DNA of 64,000 nucleotides from Macrosoma leucophasiata (lineage: Eukaryota; Arthropoda; Insecta; Lepidoptera; Hedylidae): NCBI GenBank assembly GCA_036365455.1, contig JAWQUS010000003.1, positions 1,322,001 through 1,386,000 of the forward strand, given 5' to 3'. Of this stretch, positions 10,797-21,069 are shown one piece after another. Position 1 is the first letter of the stretch; every line of letters begins with the position of its first letter. The notes under the pieces are model-generated. The model was not told the origin of the DNA and did no database searches. It was given only the letters and a program-made list of their open reading frames with translations. The translations under genes and the position numbers were made by a program.

Positions 10797-12063
10797 GGTT
10801 GGGGAAAAAGTCTTAACGCATTATAGTATGTATGAACTTGTAATAAAATCTCTTTGGCTGTAGTTTTTGTATCTGGCTGGTTTTGGTATCATTGAAAGTT
10901 AAAATTTTAAAGAACATCATTCCAAATTCAAATTAGGCAAATGTGTGATTTTCATTTGTTTTTCGTACTGTCAAGATGAGTGAATCTAATGAAGAAATTC
11001 GATACATTTTAAAATTTTACTACAAAAAAGGTAAAAATGCAACGCAAGCCGCGAAAAAATTTGCGATGTTTATGGACCTAGTGCAGTGTCTGTGAGAGTA
11101 GCACAAATTTGGTTTAAGCGTTTTCAATCCGGAAATTTTGATGTCAAAGATGCACCTCGCTCTGGTCGCCCTATTACGGATAAAATGGATGCCATTTTTG
11201 AAAAAGTGGAGCAAGATCGACATATCAGTAGTTACGACGTAGCTGAAGAACTGAAAACAGTTTTGGCGCATTTGAAAAAAACTGGGTACAAAAAAAAAAG
11301 CTCGATATTTGGGTACCTCACGAGCTCACTGAAAGAAACCTAATGAACCGTGTACTCATTTGTGATTCTTTATTACGACGTAATGAAACCGAATCATTTT
11401 TGAAGAAGCTGATAACTGTTGATGAAAAGTGGATCACGTACGACAAGAACGTGCGAAAAAGGTCGTGGTCAAAGGCCGGTCAGGCTTCACAGACTGTGGC
11501 GAAACCCGGGTTAACTCGCAATAAGGTAATGTTGTGTGTGTGGTGGGATTGGAAGGGCATTATTCATTATGAGCTATTACCACCAGGCAGGACTATCGAT
11601 TCTGAACTCTACTGCGAACAACTGATGAGATTAAAGCAAGAAGTTGAGAGAAAGCGGCCGGAATTGATCAACAGAAGGGGTGTGGTGTTTCATCATGATA
11701 ACGCTAGACCTCACACATCTATAGCCACTCAGCAAAAATTAAGAGAGTTTGGCTGGGAGGTGTTAATGCATCCGCCGTATAGTCCTGACCTTGCACCTTC
11801 AGATTTCCACCTGTTTCGTTCTCTTCAGAATTTTTTATGCAATGTTAGGTTAACATCACGAGAGGACTACTAAATCCACTTGTCGCGGTATTTTGATGAG
11901 AAGTCCCAAAATTTTTATAGCAATGGGATCATGTCCCTACCTACAAGATGGCAAAAGGTTATCGAACAAAATGGTACATACATACTTTAGTTAAATTTAA
12001 ATAAACTATATTAAAAAATGTTTTGAATTATCTTAAAAAATGCGAAGAAACTTTTTCCCCAAC
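10797..12063 (+). mobile_element. Mariner copy 1, full length but defective
   Basis: Flanked by TA at 10795-10796 and 12064-12065. Left TIR GGTTGGGGAAAAAGTCTTAA; right TIR reads TTTCTTCGCATTT-like bases before ACTTTTTCCCCAAC. About 1.27 kb, the full size of a mariner. Confidence 0.9.
10977..11987 (+). pseudogene. Mariner transposase pseudogene (copy 1)
   Basis: A start ATGAGTGAATCTAATGAAG at 10977 opens MSESNEEIRYILKFYYKKGK. The frame breaks at an A-run near 11055-11062. It resumes as VRVAQIWFKRFQSGNFDVKD, loses 12 nt in frame relative to copy 2 (RIDH missing after EEL, about 11252), shifts at an A10 run (about 11290) and ends early at a CAA-to-TAA change at 11871. Catalytic motifs survive: TVDEKWITYD, VFHHDNARPHTS, YSPDLAPSDFHLF. 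Cecropia-type mariner by resemblance. Confidence 0.88.
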
Positions 12064-12319
12064 TATTTCGTCCTAATAGTTTCGGAGTAAAGTGGATTCT
12101 TGGCGTCGGGATGTGACGACCCCATCGCCCGCTAGCAAAAGAATTCTCTTCTACTGGGAGGGAATTCTTCCTCTAGTGCAGTCAGTCAACCGAACAATGG
12201 CGGTCAAACCATGGCGGTAGGAGTATCCGGGATGGGCAGCAGCGTCCCGTGATAAAATTGCCGCCACTGCAATCGCCAACCCGCATGCCAAGCGTGGCGA
12301 TTATGGCAAATCACCCCAA

Positions 12320-13486
12320 ATGCTTCACAACAAAACACAACGGCCCCTAGTCCATGGTAGCTCCGCTATTCCTGACCATGGTGGTACCGGTCATGGTAAC
12401 GGCGGGGCAGGGGGTGCTAAGAATCACCGGGAGATGCCAGGGTACCACACCCGACGACAACTGGCCCTGGCAACATACAACGTACGGACGCTGCGGACTG
12501 ACGAAAAAGTCATGGAACTGGAGGAAGAATTGAGCGGGTTACGATGGCACATTATAGGGTTATCGGAAGTCCGAAGACAGGGGGAGGACTCGATAACCCT
12601 CAAATCTGGTAACCTGCTCTATTTCCGGGAGGGCGAACAACTGTCCCAGGGTGGTGTCGGATTCATCGTCCACAAGTCCCTCGTGAAGAACCTTGTCAAG
12701 ATCGAGAGTGTGTCGTCGAGAGTGGCGTACCTTATACTCAGAATTACCAAACGGTATTCGCTGAAGGTCATACAGGTCTACGCCCCGACCTCTGCACACT
12801 CCGATGATGAGGTAGAAACTATGTATGAGGACATTTTCAAAGCCATACATAGTTCTAAGACCCACTTCAACGTTGTCATGGGGGATTTCAACGCGAAATT
12901 GGGCGTTCGAGGTGATCATGAGCTGAAAGTGGGACGATTTGGATATGGGCGACGAAACACCAGGGGCCAGACTCTGGCTGACTTCATGGAGAAAGAGAGC
13001 CTCTTCATGATGAACACTTTCTTCAAGAAGCGGGAGTGCCGGAAGTGGACCTGGATCAGTCCTGATGGTGCGACTAAAAATGAGATAGACTTCATTATGT
13101 CCACGAGGCGGCATATATTCAGTGATGTCTCTGTGATCAATTCGGTAAAAACCGGGAGTGATCACCGATTGGTAAGAGGCACACTGAATATAAAGGTCAA
13201 GATCGAAAGATCATCCCGACTAATGAAGTCTACGCTCTGCCCAGCACCTGCCCAAATCCAAAACCCCGAGAGCTTTCAACTCGAGCTACAAAATCGCTTT
13301 GAATGCCTGAGTGAGTGCGTAGATGTGGACGATTACAATGACAGGTTCATGGAAACTGTCCGCACGGCGGGGTCTAAGTTTTTCAAGACCCGCCCCACGA
13401 ATAAAACCAAAAAGATCTCCAGCCCAACTCTCAAGCTCATGGAAGAGAGGCGCGGTATGGTTCTGAAGACCTCTGAAGATGCTTAG
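12320..13486 (+). pseudogene. RTE-like apurinic endonuclease domain
   Basis: The frame reads LALATYNVRTLRTDEKVMEL, IIGLSEVRRQGED, IQVYAPTSAHSDDEVE, VVMGDFNAKLG, WTWISPDGATKNEIDFIM and GSDHRLVRGT. These are the active-site blocks of an APE-type nuclease (N, E, Y, D/N, D, SDH), which nicks target DNA for target-primed reverse transcription. The frame ends at 13486 by a one-base shift and resumes at once with YRRLNRQISKSLTRD, so this is a broken polyprotein. Confidence 0.88.
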
Positions 13487-14688
13487 TGTACAGGCGGCTC
13501 AACAGACAGATCTCCAAGTCATTGACTCGCGACTTTCGGCACTTTAATACTGATAGTATTAAAGCAGCCATAGAGCGGCACATGGGCTCTAAAGTGTTCG
13601 CCAAAGATATGTCCTTAGGGCAAAGCCGTCTCACTAAGCTAAAGACAGAGGACAACAGAATCGTATCGTCGAAATCTGAGCTTGCAGAAGAGATCGAACG
13701 GTTTTACGGACAGTTATACACGACAGTGCGACCATTTGTTAACAGTCTGGCGGCAGATCCTAGAGCCGGACTGACCCGACACTACACCGAAGATCCCGGA
13801 CGTCAGTCTAGACGAGATTAGTACGGCTCTCAAACAGCTCAAAAACAACAGGGCGCCGGGTGATGACGGAATCACTGCTGAACTCCTGAAAGCGGGCGGA
13901 AGGCCAGTATTAAAAGCTCTTCAGTTGATGTTTAATTCCGTCATATCCGAGGGCAAAACGCCACAGGCGTGGCACAGAAGTGTGGTGGTACTGTTCTTCA
14001 AAAAAGGTGACAATACCCTTCTTAAGAACTATAGGCCCATTGCACTTCTAAGTTACGTCTATAAGCTGTTTTCGAGAGTGATTACGAACCGTCTATCTCG
14101 CAGACTCGACGACTTCCAGCCTCCCGAACAAGCCGGGTTCCGTAAAGGTTTTAGTACCATAGACCACATACACGCTCTGCGGCAGGTTATTCAGAAGACA
14201 GAAGAGTATAACCAGCCCCTATGTCTAGCGTTTGTGGACTATGAGAAAGAAAGCCTTCGATTCGGTCGAGATTTGGGCTGTGCTACAGTCACTCCAGAGG
14301 TGCCAAGTCGACTACCGATACATCGAGGTGCTAAGGAGCTTGTACGAAAACGCCACCATGTCGGTTCACCTTCAGGACCAGAGCTCGAAACCTATCCAAC
14401 TGCAGCGAGGTGTGAGACAGGGAGATGTCATATCTCCGAAACTGTTCACCGCTGCATTGGAAGATGTCTTCAAGCTTCTGGGCTGGAACGGACTCGGCAT
14501 CAACATTCACGGCGAGTACATACATCTCCCACCTCCGATTTGCGGATGATATCGTAGTCATGGCTGAGACCCTGGAAGACCTTGGCACAATGCTCAATGG
14601 CCTCAGTAGGGCCTCCCAACGAGTGAGCCTTAAAATGAACATGGACAAGACGAAGATCATGTCGAATGTCCTCGTTACGCCCACTCCT
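13486..14688 (+). pseudogene. RTE-like reverse transcriptase domain, multiple frameshifts
   Basis: After the endonuclease, frames at 13486-13821, 13803-14265, 14232-14549 and 14425-14688 join to give LKNNRAPGDDGITAELLKAG, GDNTLLKNYRPIALLS, QAGFRKGFSTIDHIHAL, FVDYEKKAFDSVE, QLQRGVRQGDVISPKLF and the catalytic LRFADDIVVMAE. The catalytic FADD box is intact, but at least four shifts break the protein. It stops at the nested insertion. Confidence 0.88.
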
Positions 14689-14691
14689 GTT

Positions 14692-15105
14692 TATTTTTTT
14701 TTTTTTATTATGGCATCACTATTACGCATATTGCCAGTGTCAAGTAAAACGATATTTCGTATTTATTTAAGCAGCGTCAAAGTTAGTATAATATCAAGTA
14801 TCATAGGTAAGTATCAAGTATATAAGTTATCAAGTATAATATGTCAGTCAAGTGAGTTACACAGTCAAGTTATTCGAGTAAAGCGATGGCTACTTTACCA
14901 GAACATTTACAATGAAGTTTTGGAGGCAACCTGAAAGGTCGTGTTTTCGCACTGTTATTCTATTTCACTATACACGGGCACTGTAATAAACCTATATCAA
15001 ACAAAATGCCACCAACTTTATTCAATATAACTTAAAAATACACCAAGAAAATGAAATAAAATAAGAGCACCATACGCCTCTTTCAAGGTTCCCGCCAAAA
15101 TTCCC
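14692..15105 (-). mobile_element. 414-bp retroposed insertion with 12-bp target duplication
   Basis: The duplicated target CCCACTCCTGTT occurs at 14680-14691 and 15106-15117. The insert begins with a T-rich run on the plus strand, that is, a poly(A) tail on the minus strand. It has no convincing protein frame. It is a SINE, a processed transcript or a 5'-truncated LINE; I cannot say which. Confidence 0.8.
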
Positions 15106-15117
15106 CCCACTCCTGTT

Positions 15118-15346
15118 ATGGTCGAGGGTACTACACTCGAAGTTGTTGACGATTATGTATACCTGGGACAAACGGTCCAGTTAGGTAGGTCCAACTTCGA
15201 GAAAGAGGTCAATCGCCGAATCCAAATAGGATGGGCAGCGTTCGGGAAGCTGCGTTATATCTTCTCGTCTAATTTACCGCAGTGTCTGAAGAAGGTCTTT
15301 GACCAATGTGTGTTGCCAGTGATGACATACGGAACTGAAATGTTAC
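15118..15346 (+). pseudogene. RTE-like element, thumb region after the first insertion
   Basis: Reads MVEGTTLEVVDDYVYLGQTV, NRRIQIGWAAFGKLRYIF and FDQCVLPVMTYGTE, the standard block that follows the reverse transcriptase core, then is cut by the next insertion. Confidence 0.85.
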
Positions 15347-15936
15347 TACAATCTCAATGAATTTTATAATGATAAACATCTTTGACATTTTTAATTAATT
15401 TGAATATTTACCTATTACAATTATTATTTATGTTGCAACTATAATAATTAATAATAAAATAATTCATAATAATTAAATGAAAATATCTATTAAAACTAAA
15501 GCCTTATTGTGTTCATTATAATGAACACAATACATCTCATGATTTATGCAATAAATGAATTGAAATTGAAATTCCTTTTTCGATTACCTAAAACGAACTA
15601 TCAATTCACTTGCACGAGAGTGGTTTGATAAATTACAAAAGCATCGTAGCTAAACGCGTGAAAAACTCATCAGTGCCTGATTTACTACGCGCTTTATGAA
15701 TTTTCGATATCCTCCGTTTACAACTCAAAAACAGAGATCAGACATATCGATTATTCACATTTTTTTTGCTTTTTATAATTCTTACTTAAATAGAAACTTT
15801 TTGAAGGCTCACAATTAATCCTACTAAAAATACCTACATTGATTACAATACTTTTTTGCAACTTAACTTAAAACTTTCAAATCTTCTTTCTACCTGAAAA
15901 TGGTATCTATTAATAACAAATTGGTAAAATATTTAG
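15347..15936. mobile_element. Second insertion inside the RTE-like element, AT-rich
   Basis: It separates VMTYGTE from SLTMGLIRRL of the same protein. It contains AATAAATGAATTGAAATTGAAATT at about 15551-15574, which resembles the short-repeat 3' tail of CR1-like elements. Short ATGT/ACGT at the borders may be target duplication. Boundaries are approximate. Confidence 0.6.
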
Positions 15937-16190
15937 CTAGCACGTCGCTCACTATGGGCCTCATAAGAAGGCTCAAGGTCACTCAGAGAGCAATGGAGAG
16001 GGCTATGCTCGGAGTTTCTCTGCGAGATCGAATCAGAAACGAGGAGATCCGCATGAGAACGAAAGTAACCGACATAGCCCACCGAATAGCGAAACTCAAG
16101 TGGCAGTGGGCAGGGCACATAGCTCGCAGAACTGACGGCCGTTGGGGCAGAAGAGTTCTGGAGTGGCGACCGCGTACAGACAGACAGATA
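15937..16190 (+). pseudogene. RTE-like element, C-terminal region
   Basis: Resumes with SLTMGLIRRLKVTQRAMERA, MLGVSLRDRIRNEEI, HRIAKLKWQWAGHIARRTDG and RWGRRVLEWRPRT, then breaks into unrelated DNA at about 16185. Confidence 0.85.
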
Positions 16191-16199
16191 TGACTAATC

Positions 16200-16300
16200 C
16201 TATAAGAGTCCGAGTCATTCGGCGGAATACGGAACCCTAAAAAAAGATTCCGACGAATTGATAACGTCCTCCTTTTTTCGAAGTCGGTTAAAAATCGTCA
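16200..16300 (+). repeat. GATTCCGACGAATTGATAAC dispersed repeat end
   Basis: GGAACCCTAAAAAAAGATTCC then GAAGTCGGTTAAAAATCG. The same end is found at 56790-56850. Confidence 0.55.
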
Positions 16301-16482
16301 ACAACAATAGGTACGAGTTGCCTTTGCACATACTGACCTCATAATCAGAGCCTATTTACAAGATAATTGGCTCATTGGTCCGAGGTGACCTTTAGAGCAT
16401 ATCGCGGGACCTCTTGCTAAGTTGCTAATGAAACAGATTTTATTTAGTTGTTCACAGGAATTGGACGAGTTGAGTTGTGATA

Positions 16483-19400
16483 ATGTGGTCGGCGGTTATA
16501 CTGGCATTGTGTGTTACGGTGAGTACCTACCTACCTACGTTGGTGTATTTAAAATACTCAATTCAATTCATTTACTTGCGAGAATGGGTACAATTTTTAT
16601 GAAGATCTTACAAAATAAATATTAGGTACTCAGCACAATAACTGGTACGTATTGGTCCGTTCAGACGTAGTACCCCACTATTTACCATACATTAGAAAGA
16701 GAAATTGAGGGATAATGATAGTTTTACCTCGCTTCAAATAGGTATTTGGACTATTCGGGGTGTTATCTGATGTCTCCATCTTTATCTATAGCATTAAGTA
16801 ACAGTCTAGGCCTTTTAGTCACATAACCAATTGGCAGTGAAGTGTCTATATTTACCTATGAATTACATAATTTCCTTTAAAAATCTTATTTCAGGTGTGT
16901 GTTGCTGACATTCCAGTGACTCCACCAATACGCTGTGGAGAAATACCAAGTGGGGTATGTTCAACTTTAAAAATTCAGTTTCAGTTATCGGAAATCTCTA
17001 CAGTGTAACGCGTACCTGCTACTGCAGTCAAACATTTTACACTAACTAACAAGAAATATGGCATATCGACCTTGGGAAGGAGACTTCGGCTTCTTTTGGG
17101 TCTGTAGAGCGTTATCTCTTTGGCACCTTACCTATGTGCGTTTGTCGACCATTTTGATCAAGTTTTGACCAATACCGGGATGCCACATCAGTGCTTATGT
17201 AGGCAGTGTGGAACAGAGACAACGCTCTACGTCAGTCAGAACTAGCCGATAGTCACTATTATAGACTCGATGTGCAATATTTCTTGATGAGCACTGTAGA
17301 AGAGAAAGAGACTTCAAAAAATGCTCAAACATTCTTATGTATTACATACATACATAGACATTAAGCTCAAAGATTCCGTTACATACATACATACATAGAT
17401 ATTTTAAAAGCCAAGCTTATAAAAGTGTCTTAAAGATACAAAATTCTATGTTCGGTTGTCGGGACGTGACCACTCCATTGGCCTCTTGTGGGGGGGAATT
17501 CTTCCACTAGTGCAGTCTCTCAGTCAATGGCGATCAAATCATTTCACTAAATACAATAATGGGATTGATGGATGGGATGGGTTGCGGAATGGGCACCAGT
17601 GTCCTGCGATAAAGCTACCACCACTGCGACCACCACTGCGACACCAATGCGCCAGCCAAACGTGGCGATTAAAGCATATTCTCCTCTTAAGACGCACAAA
17701 AACTGTTGTAAGCATGTTTGGGATGGCTTTGTCCAGCTCTGTCTGGACGTCTTTCGGTTGGAGTGATAATGATAAAAGAAAAAAAAATCGCAGAGAATAT
17801 GCTTTCCTGCGTTGTTTGAGACACAAATCTAACAAGTGACCTTTTATTTTACAGATTTATTCTTGCATCGGGAACCCTAAAGTGATCAAACCTGAAACAT
17901 CTGCTAAGTGTGACAAATCAGTTACAAAGGTATCTAAATATCTTTATGTTCATTATGATATGTTTTGGCGTAAAAAGTAGCCTATTTTTTAAGGATACAA
18001 TCTACCTCTATGACTTCCATGTCATAATTATTTCATTTTTATATAAATTTTCTCGGCATCCATGATGATGCACAAATACAAGTGCTCAGGCACCTGTTTT
18101 TTTTACACACTGTATATATGATTCCAGTGCGACAAAATCACATGCACATTCAGAAAATCTGGCTTCCTGACTGACGGGAAGGTAGACAAGCAGAAGGTGA
18201 TTGCCCACTTCGACCAGTACGCGAAGGAGAACCCAGAATGGGTGTTAGCTGTACAGCATGCAAAAGCCAATTGTTTGACCACAGACATAGCTCCACAAGG
18301 CGTGTTCACTGATTGTCCAGCCTACGATATCACTATGTGCACTATGTCAAGCTTCATTAAGGTATGTTCATCAATCATAGTACAATGAATTAGCCATTTG
18401 TATAGGGGATTGACTGGGACTTGAGAAACAACAGAGAGCAACGGTATAATAGGGATGTTAACTAAGTTTTCTTAAACGTAATTTCAATAACTATAGTGGA
18501 AAAATAGATAAGTCTTGTCTTTGAAACATCTACTTAATAGCTGATAGTTTTTAAGAATAATGATTCAATTTGTGAAACGACTCAAAACGGCTATGTAACA
18601 TGACTGGACATTACGTCGTTACGCGTAGTAAAACACTGTAAATTGTGTGGTGAAATCAAAACACATTAACAAACGTGACGATTATAGCATGTAGCGTCCA
18701 CTACATTAAGGCGCCAACTAGTGGAATACAATGAAACCTTACAGTACTTGTCTAGTACGATAGATGGCGTGCAGTCAAATTACATCGCACATACGAAGAT
18801 TTCTCAAGAGTTGGCATATATACAACTTCCCAACGTCAACCGTTGGGCCGCGGCCCACCAGGCGCTACCACCTCGCCTGGTTGGAGGATCCTCCCTTTTC
18901 GCCGGAGGAACACCCGTTCTTCCACAAGCATATTCTCCTCTTATGACGCACAAAGCCGTTGTAAGCATTTGGGATGGCTTTGTCCAGCAGTCTTTCGGCT
19001 GGAGTGATGATGACAGAAAAAATGTAAAATTCGCTTCTTTGTTAATACAACGTTTTTTAACAATCATTGCATATAATACGTTGTTGCAAATCGTCTAAAG
19101 TAGGTATCTAAAATGTTTTTTTTTTAATTGGTGGTGAATAAACGGCCAAGCCACGCATTTTGACTAAGGTGAAGAATTTGTAAAAGTAGACCGTGTAAAG
19201 CAAGAAACTTGGTTCTACAAAAAGATCTGAAAACTTTTTGACAGTGCGAGCGACATGGTCTCGTCTTAGCAAAATTTTAAATCAAAATGTTTTGGTGAGA
19301 TTATAATTTTAAGGAATAACTAATCAACGATTATTCAAGATCAGAAATATTCGAAAATATTGTCGAATATCTTAATAAAGGTATATAAATATATATATCT

Positions 19401-20484
19401 TAATAAGGTAATTTGTATATAAACTCAACGCACATGGCGTTGAGTTTATATACAAATTACCTCTGTTACTTTACGTTACGATAAACAAAACTCCCTATTT
19501 TTTTAACAGTATAATATAGCTGATATGAAAATAGGGACCTCATTATTTTGACGTTTCATATTTATTTATGAGTTTAATAGATTCTGATTGTTCATCCCTT
19601 GGTTTATTCAAATTAAGTTGATGGCTCCCCCTAACGAATCGGAGCGACAGCGGGTAGGTATTGTACAAGATATTTTTTGCACTCTTCGAGCTTTCTTTTT
19701 CTCCAAAACAATAAACGAATTCAGTTTAGACCGACTCCGAGTTTCTCTGGGAGATCGAATCACACTAGGTGTGTCACTTGAGTTTCGCTATTCGGTGGGT
19801 TCGGTTCGCTATTGGCAGGGCACATAGGTAGAAGAACTGACGGTCGTTGGGGCAGAAGAGTTCTTGAATGGAGATTGCATACCGGAAGACGAAGTGTAGG
19901 GGCAGGTGGTCCGACGGCCTGGTGAAGGTTAGGGGGAATCGCTGGATGAGGGCGGCCCAGGACAGTTTCTTGTGGCAATCTTAGGGGGAGGCCTTTGTCC
20001 AGTATTGAACGTCTTTTGGCTGAATGTATTTATAAGTTTGAACAGAATTGGTTAATACAAAACACACATGAAACATCGAGTCTACGAAAGAGACAATCGG
20101 CTAGTTTCGACATCGTAGAGCGTTATCTCTGCTGCACTGTATATGTAAAGTACTAATAGTCCGGTATTGGTCAAAACATGATCAAAATGGTCAACAAACG
20201 TCACATAGGTGTGAGAGAGATAACGCTCTACAGACCCGAAATAAGCCGAAGTCTTCTTCCTAAGATCGATGTGCAATATTTTTTGTTACTGTATATTGTA
20301 TTATTTTTATTCTGTTCCATTTTATTTTCAGAACGCACAACCATCACAATGGTCCACAGCGCCGAGTTGCCAATATTCTCGCCAGTTCGCAGAGTCGTGT
20401 CCCGTGTGTCCCTCAGACTGCTTTGCTCCTCTAGTGCCCGTCGGATCCTGCAATGCTTGTATATCCCTTCCTCGCTCTCCTTAA
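16483..20484 (+). CDS. Secreted atypical (plus-C-like) odorant-binding protein, five exons
   Basis: Exons: 16483-16518, 16895-16954, 17855-17929, 18128-18361, 20332-20484. All introns are GT..AG and all in phase 0, giving 185 aa. Exon 1 and the start of exon 2 encode a signal peptide (MWSAVILALCVTVCVA), with cleavage inferred before DIPVTPP. The mature part has 14 cysteines. Exon 4 carries the OBP-like core: CDKITCTFRKSGFL, then helical KVIAHFDQYAKENPEW, then ANCL, TDCPA and MCTMSSFIK. Exon 5 adds a cysteine-rich tail (ESCPVCPSDC, SCNAC), as in extended plus-C or atypical OBPs. Such proteins carry small hydrophobic ligands in sensillar lymph or other secretions. The assignment rests on cysteine spacing and exon structure; I do not recognise a specific orthologue. 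Introns hold SINE and MITE copies. Confidence 0.75.
17058..17292. mobile_element. Palindromic MITE (CGTAGAGCG family) in OBP intron
   Basis: Begins ATCGACCTTGGGAAGG and ends GACTCGATGTGCAATATTTC, with inverted GTAGAGCGTTATCTC and ACAACGCTCTAC arms. About 235 bp. Confidence 0.75.
17455..17778 (+). repeat. Short RTE-related repeat (5' and 3' ends only)
   Basis: Starts GTCGGGACGTGACCACTCC like the RTE 5' region at 12105. Ends GGCTTTGTCCAGC...GGACGTCTTTCGG, which is the RTE 3' end. It lacks all coding sequence, so it is a non-autonomous derivative. Others: 18895-19015, 22545-22675, 41430-41725, 46925-47208, 60028-60285, and a split copy at 27910-27990 plus 28268-28485. Confidence 0.75.
18840..19015 (+). 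repeat. Composite of GGGCCGCGGCCCACCAGGCG repeat and short RTE 3' end
   Basis: The first part recurs at 43150-43235. The second is GGCTTTGTCCAGCAGTCTTTCGGCTGGAGTGATGATGA, the RTE-type end. Lies in OBP intron 4. Confidence 0.6.
19406..19462. repeat. Perfect 57-nt hairpin
   Basis: A 26-bp arm beginning AGGTAATTTGTATATAAACT is followed by a 5-base loop and its exact reverse complement. Lies in OBP intron 4. Confidence 0.85.
19735..20035 (+). repeat. RTE-like 3' end with a 26-bp internal inversion
   Basis: GAGTTTCTCTGGGAGATCGAAT, then an inverted block (19775-19800), then CTGACGGTCGTTGGGGCAGA and GGGCGGCCCAGGAC to the 3' end CGTCTTTTGGCTG. The block CACTTGAGTTTCGCTATTCG is the reverse complement of the same place in the copy at 16077-16102. 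Confidence 0.75.
20088..20285. mobile_element. Palindromic MITE (CGTAGAGCG family)
   Basis: ATCGAGTCTACGAAAGAGAC to GATCGATGTGCAATATTTTT, with CGTAGAGCGTTATCTCT and AGAGATAACGCTCTAC inside. It ends about 46 bp before OBP exon 5. Confidence 0.75.
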
Positions 20485-20924
20485 CACTGTTTGAATCGTG
20501 AACTATTGTAAATTGTTAGTTTGGCGGTTATTTTTCATTGTTTATTTGTATCAGTTGAAGTGTTATAATTAAAAATATCTTATTTAAAAGTGTATATTAA
20601 ACCTACTTTGTTTATCTGTTTAACCACATTAAGATTTTTCATTTTTCAACACTTATCTTTGCGTATGGTTCCTGCAAAAGGATTGCCTCAGTAGTCTAGA
20701 GGGAGCAGACCCAAGACCCCAGCGAAGCTTTCCCTTTTTGATTACGTGATCAAGGGGATTATTTTTTTAAAGTCATGAAGTGGCTAACAAGCTTACAGCT
20801 TTCACTGATTTTATAAAAACACTGTTTTACCTTTATTCCGACGTTTCGACACGGTTGCACGAGCCGTGGTAAAATAAGTGAAAAGTGTTAAACGCCAGTG
20901 TTTTAAAAGTTACATATACATGAA

Positions 20925-21065
20925 ACCAGAGATTTCAATGCAGATATACGTTGCCACTCCTGCGGCCTAACGCGTTATGGTGGAAATTACAGGTCCGTAC
21001 AGAACCACCTGACCGTAACACGATAGCGTTGAACACTAGTTATCATTTAGCGGCAAGTAGATTTG
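20925..21065 (-). repeat. GTAGAGCTC-family SINE-like repeat, partial
   Basis: Carries AATGCAGATATACGTTGCCAC and ACACGATAGCGTTGAACACTAG of the family in inverted orientation. Both ends are lost. Confidence 0.6.
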
Positions 21066-21069
21066 GTGA

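Larger units (their letters stand above)
12097..16190 (+). mobile_element. RTE-like non-LTR retrotransposon, frameshifted, with two nested insertions
   Basis: The 5' region (GTCGGGATGTGACGACCCC, GTGCAGTCAGTCAACCGAAC) is shared with the short dispersed copies in the window. The coding part gives endonuclease and then reverse transcriptase in several frames. Insertions at 14692-15105 and about 15347-15936 split it. Continuity of protein sequence on either side of each shows one original element. Confidence 0.85.

Noticed and set aside
12560..13165. 201-codon minus-strand frame
   Set aside because: Shadow of the RTE-like endonuclease on the plus strand.
18721..19098. 125-codon plus-strand frame inside the OBP intron
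   Set aside because: Covers dispersed repeat sequence recurring at 43150 and RTE 3' ends; no splice support.
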